In this document: positions 53,860-64,000 of the stretch, in pieces | Position numbering within the stretch: position 1 is the first letter of the stretch | Layout: each line of letters begins with the position of its first letter | Origin: Agapetus fuscipes | Lineage: Eukaryota > Arthropoda > Insecta > Trichoptera > Glossosomatidae | Direction: 5' to 3' | NCBI GenBank assembly: GCA_951799405.1 | Contig: OX637363.1 | Coordinates: forward strand, 4,774,001 to 4,838,000 | Length of the DNA stretch: 64,000 bases | Translations under genes and position numbers: made by a program | The notes under the pieces: generated by a model | What the model saw: only the letters and a program-made list of their open reading frames with translations | What the model was told of the DNA's origin: nothing | The model's database searches: none

Positions 53860-54107
53860 TTGACATAACAATCATTTTTTTCGGGCTATGTAGCCGTGGT
53901 CTGGTTGATTCTCTCCGGACAGTTTCGCCCATTGCTCCGATGAGCATTATCAGCGGTTGGCCAGTCGCTGTGATCTCAGTTCTCAGATCCTGATCACAGT
54001 GACTACCCAACCGCTGATAATGCCCATCGGAGCAATGGGCGAATCTGTCCGGAAAGAATCAACCAGACCACGGCTACATAGCCCGAAAAAAGTGATTGTT
54101 ATGTCAA
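53860..54107. repeat. ~250-bp palindrome, arms ~115 bp
   Basis: ttgacataacaatcattttt at the left is mirrored by attgttatgtcaa at the right. The arms carry gtggtctggttga, tccgga and ttcgcccattgctc, with a small central hairpin (gctgtgatc/gatcacag). The direct repeat atacgatcac lies near both ends. Frames on both strands are mirror artefacts. Confidence 0.82.
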
Positions 54108-54235
54108 TACGATCACTGTTACGAAAATTGCTAAGCTTTAATGTAAAAAGAATACAATACTTACGAGTATTGTCTGGGGCTTAGGAATGCTGGCCCATTT
54201 GTATTTTTTGTCTTTATAAGTCCATCATTCAAAGA

Positions 54236-54515
54236 TGTAATTTGTTGTGTATGTTCCTTGACTAATAGGTTGGTATGCGGTTGACCACCCATGCTGTAAA
54301 AAATGGTTCACTTTGCCAATGTCACCCCTGTTTCAGGGAAGGACAGCAAGAGTTGCAGGGTGTACGAGTATGTTCATTTGAGATTTGGGTTTTTATGTTC
54401 TAGGTTCACATGCGGCATGTGCAAGCGCGAACTTGTACGTGTCTGCTTGTGAGAATGCATATAATGTGGTTCCCCAATGTATGTAACATATCTTTGCAAC
54501 TTAAATTAGATTAGA
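54236..54515 (+). mobile_element. LINE-A terminal module copy
   Basis: Includes ~20 bases of 3' UTR before ttccttgac and a short TTAGA tail. Confidence 0.73.
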
Positions 54516-55193
54516 TCAACGCGCATTTCGGAGACATGGCCTCTCATTGTACCTACTATGACTTCTCTTCCACAGATTTGGATGTGGTCTTCCAGCTGGA
54601 CGTTGACAAATTCTCAACTCATAAGCTAAGGTGAGAGTGAGTCTATCATAGCTCATTCTAGAGACATGGTCGCTCATCTTACTATGTCCTCTATTTCACA
54701 GACTTTGATGTGGTCTTCCAGCTGGACGTTAACGAATTCTCATCTCTTAAGCTAGGATGTGAGTGAGTCTCTCATGGCTCATTTTGGAGACATGGTCTCT
54801 CATCTTACTATGTCCTCTATTTCACAGACTTTTATGTGATCTTCCAGCTGGACGTTGACCAATTGTCATCTCATAAGCTGCGGTGTGAGTGAGTCTATCA
54901 TGGCTCACTCTGGAGACATGGTCTCTCATCTTACTATGTCCTCTATTTCACAGACTTTTATGTGGTCTTCTAGCTGGACGTTGACCAATTGTCATCTCAT
55001 AAGCTGCGTTGTGAGTGAGTCTATCATGGCTCACTCTGGAGACATGGTCTCTCATCTTACTATGTCCTCTATTTCACAGACTTTTATGTGGTCTTCCAGC
55101 TGCACGTTAACGAATTGTCACCTCATAAGCTGCGGTGTGAGTGAGTCTATCATGGCTCATTCTGGAGGCATGGTCTCTCATCTTACTATGTCA
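54516..55193 (+). repeat. 126-bp tandem repeat array, about 5.4 units
   Basis: The cacag-gattt/actt landmark falls at 54571, 54697, 54823, 54949 and 55075: exactly 126 bases each time. As 126 is a multiple of 3, a 117-codon frame stays open (54855-55208), but it is repetitive and probably not coding. Unit 1 looks like a spliced exon (ttccacag, 55 bases, AAG|gtgagag); later units have a damaged donor. Confidence 0.85.
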
Positions 55194-55428
55194 CATTTAC
55201 ATTTCTAGCATCATTTGTTTTGTATCAGCGCGTATTTTAAGTTATGAGATTAGTGGAAAAAACTTTCACAAGTTTTGAACACAATGTGTGTTACACCTAC
55301 ATACGTTGAAACAATTCCGCTCATCGCGTTCTAGAACTTGTATTATACACCGATCATTATTACAAATATGAAATTCTTGTCAAATGACATAATACATCAG
55401 ATGCCTTCTCACTTCTTACATCCGCTTC

Positions 55429-55680
55429 TAATCTAATCTAAGTTGCAAAGATATGTAACATTAAGGATTCACGTTACTAAATGCATTTTCACAAGCAGAC
55501 ACGTATAAGTTCGCGCTTAAACATGCTGCCTGTGGAATTACAATATAAAAACCCAAATCTCAAATGAACATACACCCTGCAACCCTTGCCGACCTTCTCT
55601 GAAACAGGGTTGACATTGGAAAGTGAACCATTTTCTACAGCATGGGGTGTTAGCCGCATACCAACTTACAAGTCAACTTG
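55429..55680 (-). mobile_element. LINE-A terminal module copy
   Basis: (TCTAA)n tail at left; reaches nearly to the boundary, then abuts the 5S-headed SINE. Confidence 0.72.
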
Positions 55681-55689
55681 TCAACGCTT

Positions 55690-56108
55690 GTCAACGACGT
55701 TAGCCATGTTGAAAGCACCGGTTCCCATAAATCACCGAAGTTAAGCAACATTGGGCGTGGTCAGTGCTTGGATGGGTAACCGCTCAGGTACACCGCGTGT
55801 CGTTGGCATCTTGGACCGGTCCGTAGTCCATAGTGGCAACACTTCGGACTCGTAAATTAAAGGTTGTGGATTCGGATCCCGGCGGAGCACAAAATATACC
55901 ATTTATATTTCAAATGCGCTCTTCGCTGAGTTGAAAAGTTCATAAACCTTTACCAATGACCGGTCACCAAAGGTCCATCCAGCCTTACAGCAACTGGGTC
56001 TTGCTTGGGAATTGGCGCTTTCTACAGCGACGACCAAGCTCGCAGAGGGCTCTTGAGGTGTGATACACACAAAAACAGCGCTCACCAAATAAATCATCCT
56101 AATATTAT
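55690..56108 (+). mobile_element. 5S rRNA-headed dimeric SINE (5S-tS1), copy 2
   Basis: 5S-like head 55690-55812 (gtcaacgacgttagccatgt onward), then cttggaccggtccgtagtcc, and the tS1 body and tail. The junction ggcatcttggaccggtcc is shared with copy 1 at 541-557. Confidence 0.85.
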
Positions 56109-56227
56109 TATTATATTATGCACAGAAAGCTGAGCAGTGGCGATTATTATTGGTTTTGATGCATTTGCAACTTAGTTTGTTTAAATACGTAATATTGCCA
56201 ATATTGGTGTTGTTAATTTAATGATAC

Positions 56228-56660
56228 TTTAACTGTAACTCTGTCACCATGCCGCTAGATGTGGCCAGAGCTTCTGCGGAGCTGCCTCCGTTTCTTCCAT
56301 TACATATATCTGTCAATTCATTCATATCCATCACCTTTTTCATGCATTTTCTTCTTTTACGCTCGCTTTGTATATCCATTCTTTAACAAGGTGTTCGCTC
56401 CATACTTTTCTCGGTCGTCCTTTACCTCTTTTTCCTTTTACACTTCTTCTGTATTTATATACTTTGTCAGTATATCATCATTTATTCTTTCCACATGCCC
56501 AAACCATCTCATCACATTCTTTTGTACCTTAACTTTCACATCCACTTTCAAATTACATTTTTTCTTTACCCATTTATTCCTCATTTTATCCTTCAGAGTT
56601 TTTCCTGTCATGTTACTCAAATGCTTCATTTCCCCGTACATACTTTACTCATTTCGCCAT
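56228..56660 (-). pseudogene. LINE-B ORF2 C-terminus and 3' end
   Basis: The minus strand encodes QKNVMRWFGHVERINDDILT, then an RGKGRPRKVWSEHL block after a frame break, then the MNELTDIC codons and the gttacagtt tail. It is the longest LINE-B copy here, 5' truncated. Confidence 0.75.
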
Positions 56661-56865
56661 CATTCACTTTCCATGCTTCACTTACATACATCAAAGTCGG
56701 TAACAATATGCCATTGTGTACCGCTATTATCAGATCCATCGTCAATCGCTAATGATAATTATATTAATAGATTTTCTCATTAAACTCTAAATATAGATGA
56801 TTCGCTTACATTAGAATAAAGTTGTACTGCTTCGAGGCAAATCTCAGTACAGTTTTGATGCATAA

Positions 56866-57292
56866 TAGTTTAGCTGGTAGAGTGCTTGCATTCCATGCCG
56901 TGAGCTCGGGTTCGAACCCCACAGAGTGTGTCAGAAATTATATCCCATTTCGGTGTTTATTTATCAAGAAATTTGCTCCTGATAATTTTATCATTACATT
57001 CCGGTCGATAGCTCAGTTGGTAGAGTGCATGCATTCCATGCCGAGAGCTAGGGTTCGAATCCCACCGAGGGCGATCTCCCATTTCGGTGTTTATTTCAAA
57101 TCCAAAATAAAATACCGGCAAGGTTTACTCAGCCTTCACAAGAAATGAGAACCCAATTCAACTGAAGTGGTTGGCGCAAGCCCAGCCCGCATTACTTGTA
57201 TAAATAAAGAGGTTCAACTCGCCACATGCGACCCTTCGGGGATAACGCGGCAAGAAGTTATACTTTATCTGTAGCTTAGTGGCGTAGTTGCA
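56866..57292 (+). mobile_element. Two tS2 SINEs in tandem
   Basis: 56866-56967 holds the head and first body block of one. 57001-57292 is a second copy (ccggtcgatagctcagttgg) with a body deletion and a worn tail. Confidence 0.75.
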
Positions 57293-57387
57293 TATAACAT
57301 GGGGCCGCATGCAGGGAGCGAAACCTATTTTTTTTCACGGGTAAGGGATCCAACCTTACGCGATTGCGTATATTTTACAAGTTCCTT

Positions 57388-57628
57388 GACTTATAGGTTG
57401 GTATGCGGCTGACCACCCATGCTGTAAAAATGGTTCACTTTGCCAATGTCACCCCTGTTTCAGGGAAGGACGGTAAGAGTTGCAGGGTGTATGTCCATTT
57501 GAGATTTGGTTTTTATGTTGTAGGCTCACATGAGGCATATGCAAGCGTGAACTTGTACATGTCTGGTTGTGAGAATGCATGTAATGTGAATCTCCAATGT
57601 CACATATCTTTGCAACTTAGATTAGATT
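57388..57628 (+). mobile_element. LINE-A terminal module copy
   Basis: Exact ttccttgac start, ttagattagatta end. Confidence 0.74.
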
Positions 57629-57635
57629 ACATTTG

Positions 57636-57805
57636 TAAGTTGTGGTAAGGCTGGATGGACCTTAAGTGAAAAAAAAGTTGTATGAATTTTTCAACCCGGC
57701 TCAAACCCACAACCTTCCATTTACGAGTCAGATGTGTTGCCACTGGACTCCGGACCGCTCAGAAGCGACAATCTCGGATTCACTCAAAAACAGCGCTCAC
57801 CAAAT
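57636..57805 (-). mobile_element. Rearranged tS1 SINE fragment
   Basis: Minus-strand body and head (57640-57765) with the tail piece attached in the opposite direction (aaaaacagcgctcaccaaat at 57785). Confidence 0.55.
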
Positions 57806-58024
57806 CAAACAGCCAAGTCGTTATTTATTTTATTATCTGCCGGTTTGAAATGAATAAAGCAATTATTTATTGATAATTTAAATCCAATCAAAATTTTGCC
57901 GGTAGGTATACGAGTATAAAGATCATTATTTTTAAATTAATAAATATTGTTCTCAAGTCTGCTTACAATAATTTTGAGCAATTAAAATGTGATTTCAAAG
58001 TAAATATTTTGGATTATAATCTTT

Positions 58025-58132
58025 AATCTAAGTTGCCTCAAGCAGACTCCTGAATGTACATAAGTATGTAAACACATAAGCCCTGCAACTCTTGCCACCC
58101 TTTCCTGACGCAGGGGTGTCTCAAATAGCAAA
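58025..58132 (-). mobile_element. LINE-A module fragment
   Basis: Module with a large internal deletion. Confidence 0.5.
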
Positions 58133-58433
58133 AATTAATAACTTTTCAATTTTTTTTTGGTGAAACATTTTGGGATTCCATTTTACTTAAATATTTCACT
58201 CAATAACTGATGAGTTTTTGATGATAGAAACAATGGTTTTTGAGTTCTTACATATATATCTTTTTTAATCAAATATTTTTAAATTGATAGCTATAGGTAC
58301 ACATTTATTATACAAATGTGACAGTCTCAGTAAAAAACTTTAAATCTTAATTAAAAATATGTACCACACGTTTAGATTCAATTTAAATTTAAATTAAGAT
58401 TTTAAGTTTGTTAATTATTTCACTCTTTGTGTT

Positions 58434-59065
58434 GCTTGACTAATAGGTTGGTGTGAGGGTGACCCTCCAGCCTGTAAAAACGTAGTTTACTTTTGACAAT
58501 GCCGCCCCAGTTACAGGGAATTCAAAGTTTTTGTCCGTATCCCGGAGCGCATCGAGTTCAAAGTGTGCACGATGGTCCATAAAGCTTTATTTGAAAAGAC
58601 ACCCAAATCCATATCTCGCTGATTTTATCAAACCAGTCACCCTCGGGAAAAAAAAGCCTAACACTGCGCTCGGCTGAAACTGGAGCCAAATCAAGCATTG
58701 AAGAACCTATAAGAAGAGTTAACACAATGTTTGGAGAGCGTGCATTTGCAGTTGCTGGTCCTCTGGCCTGGAACCACCTGCCACATCATGTGAGAGAGCT
58801 AGAGGTCCACGGAAAGTTCCGAAATGCATTGAAGACAAGCAAATTTCTGCCATCGTTTGCACAAGCGCCCTTGGAGTGATTACATTACGAAACGGCGCTA
58901 TAAAGAAATCATCAACTCATCATGATCTCATCATCATATGTCAACGTGAGGTTTATTTTGTATGTAGGTACACATGCAACATGTTCAAGCGTGAACTTGC
59001 ATGCGTTTGCTTGTGGGCATGCAATAAATATGAACTTTGAATGTCTTATAACTTAGATTATATAT
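58434..59065 (+). mobile_element. LINE-A module split by a LINE-C end
   Basis: Halves 58434-58520 and 58938-59065 flank the CR1-like insertion. Confidence 0.62.
58521..58938 (+). pseudogene. LINE-C (CR1-like) ORF2 C-terminus and tail
   Basis: It encodes RIPERIEFKVCTMVHKALFE, then [20 protein letters not shown] and [20 protein letters not shown] ending at LE plus stop. One frame break is in the A-run near 58650. Tail (ATC)n. Confidence 0.75.
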
Positions 59066-59276
59066 TATTATACTTTACCATAAAGACACAAGTCTTTCCT
59101 TTATATAGGTCGACTAATAGATGTATAAATTAATTTTATTGTTTTATACCACAGATAATTTTATTCTTTGATCTGTGTCTTATACGAGTGATTTATTTAT
59201 GCATTGAATGAAGTAATGCAAGGTTTCATTTGTACTTGATTGCCTGCAGTCGATGGGACAGTGGTAAGAGCGTCTA

Positions 59277-59560
59277 ATTTAATCTAAGTCGCTAAGATAT
59301 GTAACATAAGGGATTCACATTACATGCATTTTCACAAGCAAACACGTATAAGTTCGCGCTTAAGCATGCCGCTTGTGGACTTACAATATTAAAACCCAAA
59401 TCTCAAATGAACATGCACCCTGCAACTCTTGCCGACCTTCCCCGAGCAGGGGTGACATTGGTAAAGTGAACCATTTTCTACAGAATGGGTGGTTAGCCGC
59501 ATACCAACCAATAAGTCAAGGAACATACACAACAAATTACCAAATTAAATCAACAAATAA
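59277..59560 (-). mobile_element. LINE-A terminal module copy
   Basis: Complete; extends to acacaacaaattac beyond the boundary. Confidence 0.72.
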
Positions 59561-59697
59561 TAATATAATATATTAACATCAAACCTAAAAAAGAATACAA
59601 AATTCTAATTTAAAAAACCCTAGTCCTAGCCCTTCATAGCTAATCTATCAAACTTCATATTTTTTTCATTCCTAAATTTTAATTTCAAAATCAACTA

Positions 59698-60000
59698 GTC
59701 CGGTCGATACTCGATAGCTTAGTCGGTACTTGTCGAGTGCTTGTATTCCATGCCCAGAGCTCGGGTTCAGCTCCCACTCAGGGTGTCTGAAATGATTTCC
59801 CATTTCGATGCTTATTTCAAAACACAAATAAATTAACGACACGATTTACTCAGGTTTCACAAAAAATGAGCACCCACTTCAACTGATGTGGTTGGCGGAA
59901 ACCCAATCCGCTTACTTGTAAAAATAAATATATTCAACTCGCCACATGCAGGACCTTGGAAGAAAACGCAGAAATAAGTTACGCCATACGTGAAGCTTAT
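59698..60000 (+). mobile_element. tS2 SINE, old copy
   Basis: Head with a small duplication (gatactcgatagcttagtcg), B box degraded to gggttcagctccc. Confidence 0.65.
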
Positions 60001-60349
60001 CAAAAATATGTACGATAGAAAATCTCTATTAACTTTTCTAAAAAAACCTCGTATATCTGAGTAATTGATCTTTATACGTGATTGCGTGACAACTGGCGTA
60101 GACTTTGATATTTGAGCGCAACTTTCTAACTCAGTTCCTTGGTTTTTTATTCTTGTCTCGAGATCTTTACATCCACGTACATTTTCTCATTTTTTTCAGT
60201 TATAACATAACTACACACTAGATGAATTGAAATTTGATAAAAAAAAATGTGTAATAAGATGGTTTGGACGAGTGTTTCCCAACCTTTAATCGCTCATCGC
60301 TCCCTCATGAGTAAAATAAAATGACCCATCGCCCCTGAGAAGTAAATAG

Positions 60350-60764
60350 TGGTGATGGGCCGAATGTGGTTTTAACCGAATACGAACTTCGGCCGAACAT
60401 TCGGTTAAAATAAAAAAAATCGGCTGAACTTCGGTTCAGTAAAAAAGTTAGGTATTATAGTTTCTAGTTACTGTTATTTGTCAGAATAATACTAAGTTTA
60501 TCTTATTTGTGTTTCAATCTGATATCTAAGTAACGGAGTACATAGAAGTAGATTTATATTTTGTTATCAAATTGTTAAATAATGTTCATATGTTCCTACT
60601 AAAATAAATCCCCATGAGTGAGCATATAAAGGCCTTATTATTATTTTGCGGTTATATAAGATAGGTACTATGACATCCAATTATAACAGTCAAAATGGTG
60701 CAAGTAGGTTTTTTAGTTTACTTTTTCTTACACCGAATGTGAACCGAACTTCGGCCCATCCCTA
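60350..60764. mobile_element. 415-bp hAT-type MITE with 8-bp duplication
   Basis: Ends tggtgatgggccgaatg and acttcggcccatcccta are flanked by gtaaatag (60342-60349, 60765-60772). The end resembles MITE B (tagggatgggc). The interior repeats ttcgg(t/c) motifs. Confidence 0.85.
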
Positions 60765-60794
60765 GTAAATAGATAGATCCATCGCCTATAATAA

Positions 60795-61405
60795 TATAAT
60801 CTATAATCTAAGTTGCAAGGATATATTCATTTAAAGCTCTCAGATGTATGCCCACAAACCAACAAGTGTAGTTCGCGCTTACAAATGCTGAATGTGTACT
60901 TACAAATAAAATCCAAACCTCAAATGAACATAAGCCCCACAACTTTTGCCGACCTTCCCTGAAACAGGGGTGACATTGGCAAAGTGAACCATTTTTTACA
61001 GTATGGGTGTTCAGCCTCATACCAACCTATAAGTCAAGGAATATGAATAATAAATTACATTTAAATATAAAAAAGAACAAAACCTTACAAAGAAATCTAT
61101 ACAAAAAAAGTCAAAAATTTCCTATGCAAAAAATGTAGCAAATGAATACACCAACATTAGAAATCAACATTGCAGATTAGCCGCCACTTCTTCCTGTCCT
61201 TGCATACTTCTTTCATTTCATCCAGAGTCATAACCTTTTTCATACAAGTCCTCCTTTTATTATGACTCTGGATATCCCATTCATTCGCTATTTCAGAGAT
61301 TTGATCCTTCCATACTTTTCTCGGTCTTCCTCTACCACGACATCCATCTATTCTAGCAACATATACTTTCTTCGTCAATCTTTCATCGCCTCCTTAGTTA
61401 GATAA
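60795..61405 (-). mobile_element. LINE-A 3' end, reference copy
   Basis: The minus strand reads [40 protein letters not shown], then [20 protein letters not shown] and a stop. About 120 bases of 3' UTR, the ttccttgac boundary and the terminal module to aacttagattatagatt follow. It shows the full order of parts in one piece. Confidence 0.82.
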
Positions 61406-61552
61406 TAGAAATAGTTAGACCCATCTATGATATTTATAATAGATATATATATATATATGATTATAGAACTTAGGATACCATTTTTGGATTAATTTAATTT
61501 AATTTTAATTTAATTTTGTTTTTATTTTTTTTTAAACATTAAAGAAAATATA

Positions 61553-61838
61553 TAGGCTGATTTATTTGGTGAGCGCTGTTTTTGTGTGTATCACACCTCA
61601 AGAGCCCTCTGCGAGCTTGGTCGTCACTGTAGAAAGCGCCAATTCTCAAGCTAGACCCAGCTGTTGTAAGGCTGGATGGACCTTTTCATGACCGGTAAAG
61701 TAAAGGTTTATGAATTTTTCAACCCATCGAGGAGCAAATTTGAAAATATAAATGGTATATTTTGTGTGCTCCGCCGGGATTCGAACCCACAACCCTCCAG
61801 TTACGAGTCCGAAGTGTTACCACTGAACTACGGACTCT
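61553..61838 (-). mobile_element. tS1 SINE, full length
   Basis: Tail ggctgatttatttggtgagc to head tacggactc. It loses the last ~10 bases of the tRNA head. Confidence 0.8.
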
Positions 61839-62119
61839 TATGAGTAAATAAATAGTCAATAGACCCATCGCCCCCTTATGAGTAAGCCGTCGACAGAAAT
61901 CCGACATCGACAGAAAAAAAAAAAAAATCTGAACGTCCGATTTCAACGGGGGATGATTTGCAGTTTTCCGTATGCTGTATGATTATCGTATCTTGCGTAA
62001 TTTTTGACCCCCATGTTGAGAACCAATGGTTAAGGCGTTTAGAAAGATGATAAACGGCTGTCATTTTTTTATTGTATCATTTATACGTAGCTATTATGGC
62101 TAAAGACAACTTAAAACTA

Positions 62120-62240
62120 AACTGATTCTCGTTTTTTGTGTGAAACACACCATGCTTGTTCGCTAATGAGCGCCAATGTTGCAAGCAAGACGCAGTTAGG
62201 CTGTATGAACCTATATTGCCGGTCTTTTGGTAATAGCTAA
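62120..62240 (-). mobile_element. tS1 SINE fragment, old
   Basis: Body only (gcgccaatgttgcaagcaag), strongly diverged. Confidence 0.5.
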
Positions 62241-62351
62241 GGCTTTATAAAATATATTTTTCACTTTTTGTTACAGAATATGTTTTACAGGTTTTAATTT
62301 TTGTTTAATTGTGTAGTGATTGTTTTATATATTAAATGTTATTAATTGTTT

Positions 62352-62868
62352 GTATTCCTTGACTAAGGCTGACCACCCATACTGTAAAAAATGGTTCACT
62401 TTTCCAATGTCACCTCTGTTTCAGAGAAGGTCGGCAAGAGTTGCAGGGCTTGTGTTCATTTTAGATAGGGTTTTTATCATAGATAAGTGGTTTTTATATT
62501 GTAGGTCCATATGCGGCATGATGTCGCACGTTTAATAATAAAGAGAAATAACTCAAAAATTGAGAAAATCGAGATTTTGTAATAAAACGCAAGAACAATG
62601 CTAGAAGAATAGGTAAAATGCGACAGCCGTTCAATTTGGACAAATATGACCGAGATAAAACATCGGTAGCCTTTTTCATCCCATACAAGTTGTACTGGTT
62701 GTCTGAACTTCGAACGTGATTGCCCAACATTCTTACTTTTTGAGTTATTGCTCTTTATTATTAAACGTGCGATGTGTTAGCGCGAACTTATGCGTGTCTG
62801 CTTGTGGGAATGCATTTAATGTGAATCTCAAATGATAAATACCTTTGCAACTTAGATTAAGATTAGAT
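62352..62868 (+). mobile_element. LINE-A module split by a MITE
   Basis: Halves 62352-62521 and 62775-62868 are separated by the 247-bp MITE inserted in the gcggcatgtgtt block. Confidence 0.72.
62525..62771. mobile_element. 247-bp MITE with 4-bp ATGT duplication, copy 2
   Basis: Ends cgcacgtttaataataaaga and cgtgcg, ATGT on both sides. The left flank has three extra bases (atg) relative to other LINE-A modules. Confidence 0.82.
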
Positions 62869-62879
62869 GTAGAGGATTT

Positions 62880-63160
62880 CTTATACCCAACGAATGGCAT
62901 GTGTGAAAAATTAAATCATATATATTTTATGTTCCACCTTCCACTTTCTAAAGTTTCATAAAATTATTTAAACAATGAAAAATCGTTTTCAATCATGTTT
63001 AAATTCAATTATCCAAGAAACAATAAAAATTTCCTCCAATATTCTCACGGAAAGAGTGTTTATTTGTAATTGATTTTTAAGTACTTAATTATTATCTTAT
63101 TGTATTTTTATTTATCTTATCTTATTGTTTTATTTATTATTTCTCGAAGTGAAATGGTGC
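62880..63160. other. No gene recognised
   Basis: AT-rich sequence without assignment. Confidence 0.35.
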
Positions 63161-63495
63161 ACGCAACGCAAACGCAACTAAGCTACACATATAGTGTAAC
63201 TTCTTGCCACGTTATCCCCGAAGGGGTCGCATGTGGCGAGTTGAACCTATTTATTTTTACAGGTAAGGGGGCCGGCCTTACGCCAACCACTTCAGTTGAA
63301 GTGGAGGTTTCCCAGCTCCCGAGGGTGCTGGTACTCATTTCTTGTGAAGGCTGAGTAAACCTTGCCGGTATTTTATTTTGGGGTTTGAAATAAACACCGA
63401 AACGGGTAATCATTTCTGACACCCTCGGTGGGATTCGAACCCGAGCTTTCGGCATGGAATGCAAGCACTCTACCACCTGAGCTATCGACCGGACT
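63161..63495 (-). mobile_element. tS2 SINE, full length
   Basis: (CGCAA)n tail at 63161 to head gagctatcgaccggac. With 18635 and 5137 it gives a good consensus. A LINE-C-type tail fragment follows at 63530-63618 (ggtgtgacatacacaaaaac). Confidence 0.84.
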
Positions 63496-63712
63496 TAACC
63501 TAACAAGAAATTGCAAAATAAAGGGCCGGTAGTAGTTGAGGTGTGACATACACAAAAACGGCGCTCTTTTGTCATGTATTAAATTTTAATTAAATAAATT
63601 ATCCTCATATATATATAGAAACTAAAAAAGTAACAACAAATATAACAGTAAAAATAAAACTAAAAAGTTTATAATAAAACTGTCATCTAATCTTATCTAG
63701 GTTGCAAATATA

Positions 63713-64000
63713 TGTTACTGTGGTTTAAAGTCTTTTTCCATTTCTTTCTTTTCCATTATCGATATGTCACTTCACAACAAGAAGGTCGATGTTCAACTGT
63801 TCGGTCTCTTGTTTATTGACAGTGGAACATCAATTATTCAAATCTGAATAATATTCCAAATAGTCAGTCTTGCCAACACTACACGCCCCCATGATGTTAC
63901 CATCATTAAACATAGTCGTGGAGCCAACGCGGCTTCACTCTTGCTCTCTGAGGTCTTGGATCCAGCTCTAATGAGGGCAACTCTGACAAAAGCTGTAGGT
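63713..64000 (-). mobile_element. Probable LTR retrotransposon 3' end (copia-like), partial
   Basis: On the minus strand the window edge may read the end of a pol frame (RPQRARVKPRWLHDYV, then stop). A purine-rich catgggggcg and TGTTGGCAAG follow, which would start an LTR at 63878. The LTR would run to about 63713 (gtaaca). Only one LTR is in view, so this is inference. Confidence 0.35.

Noticed and set aside
54855..55208. 117-codon repetitive protein with 42-residue units
   Set aside because: It is a by-product of a 126-bp satellite whose period is a multiple of three; no start context or flanking exon supports translation.
55690..55812. Functional 5S rRNA gene
   Set aside because: It is followed at once by the tS1 head with the same junction as at 547, shares non-5S substitutions with that copy, and lacks a terminator.
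56259..56783. 174-codon frame on the plus strand, rich in Phe, Ser and His
   Set aside because: It is the antisense of a LINE-B ORF2 C-terminus and its 3' end; the minus-strand reading has the known RWFGH and GRPRKVW motifs.

Overview
This is a repeat-saturated animal genomic window with one recognisable host gene. Short GT-AG exons separated by long AT-rich introns, many tRNA-headed SINEs, a BEL/Pao retrotransposon, hAT elements and the habit of short TAGGTAC-type runs all point to an insect, most likely a moth or butterfly. The species cannot be told from the sequence, and the lepidopteran call is inference.

Region 1 (1-16,000): nine exons of a phosphatidate cytidylyltransferase gene (CdsA/CDS type, plus strand, 1907-15442, stop codon present, 5' exon(s) not found). 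It encodes the last ~420 residues of the enzyme that makes CDP-diacylglycerol from phosphatidic acid and CTP. All splice phases agree, so the gene looks intact. Every intron longer than about 500 bases is filled with SINE, LINE and MITE insertions.

Region 2 (16,000-26,000): no host gene found. It holds a 774-bp terminal-inverted-repeat element, two copies of a GC-ended MITE, a 255-bp palindromic MITE with a 4-bp target duplication, and LINE 3' ends.

Region 3 (26,011-41,638): a nested transposon stack resolved to the base from target-site duplications (TSDs). Element F (TA-flanked, 26011-41638) holds hAT-like element E (26219-40911, TSD cctatggt). E holds hAT-like element A (28843-39833, TSD attacca+t/a). 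A holds MITE B (29183-29306, TSD acctacac) and a BEL/Pao LTR retrotransposon C (29726-39791, TSD atact). C carries, inside its 3' LTR, a hAT element D with a transposase gene (35960-39505, TSD atacgcgg). The two BEL LTRs look identical over 407 bp and its 1712-codon polyprotein is open, so C and D are very young.

Region 4 (41,639-64,000): no complete host gene. It holds many copies of the same SINE/LINE families, a mariner transposase fragment, a 126-bp tandem array with an exon-like unit, a 250-bp palindrome, and a probable LTR-retrotransposon end at the right edge.

The repeats form a modular system. tS1 and tS2 are two tRNA-derived SINEs. tS1 occurs alone, fused behind a 5S rRNA-derived head (two copies), and fused in front of tS2 (four copies with the same kind of junction). 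The 3' end of tS1 resembles the 3' end of a CR1-like LINE also present here, its probable source of reverse transcriptase. A second LINE family (LINE-A, TTAGA-type tail) supplies about 25 further 3'-end copies, many starting at the same base. Family names tS1, tS2, LINE-A, LINE-B and LINE-C are mine. Repeat boundaries not set by a TSD are accurate to about 10 bases.
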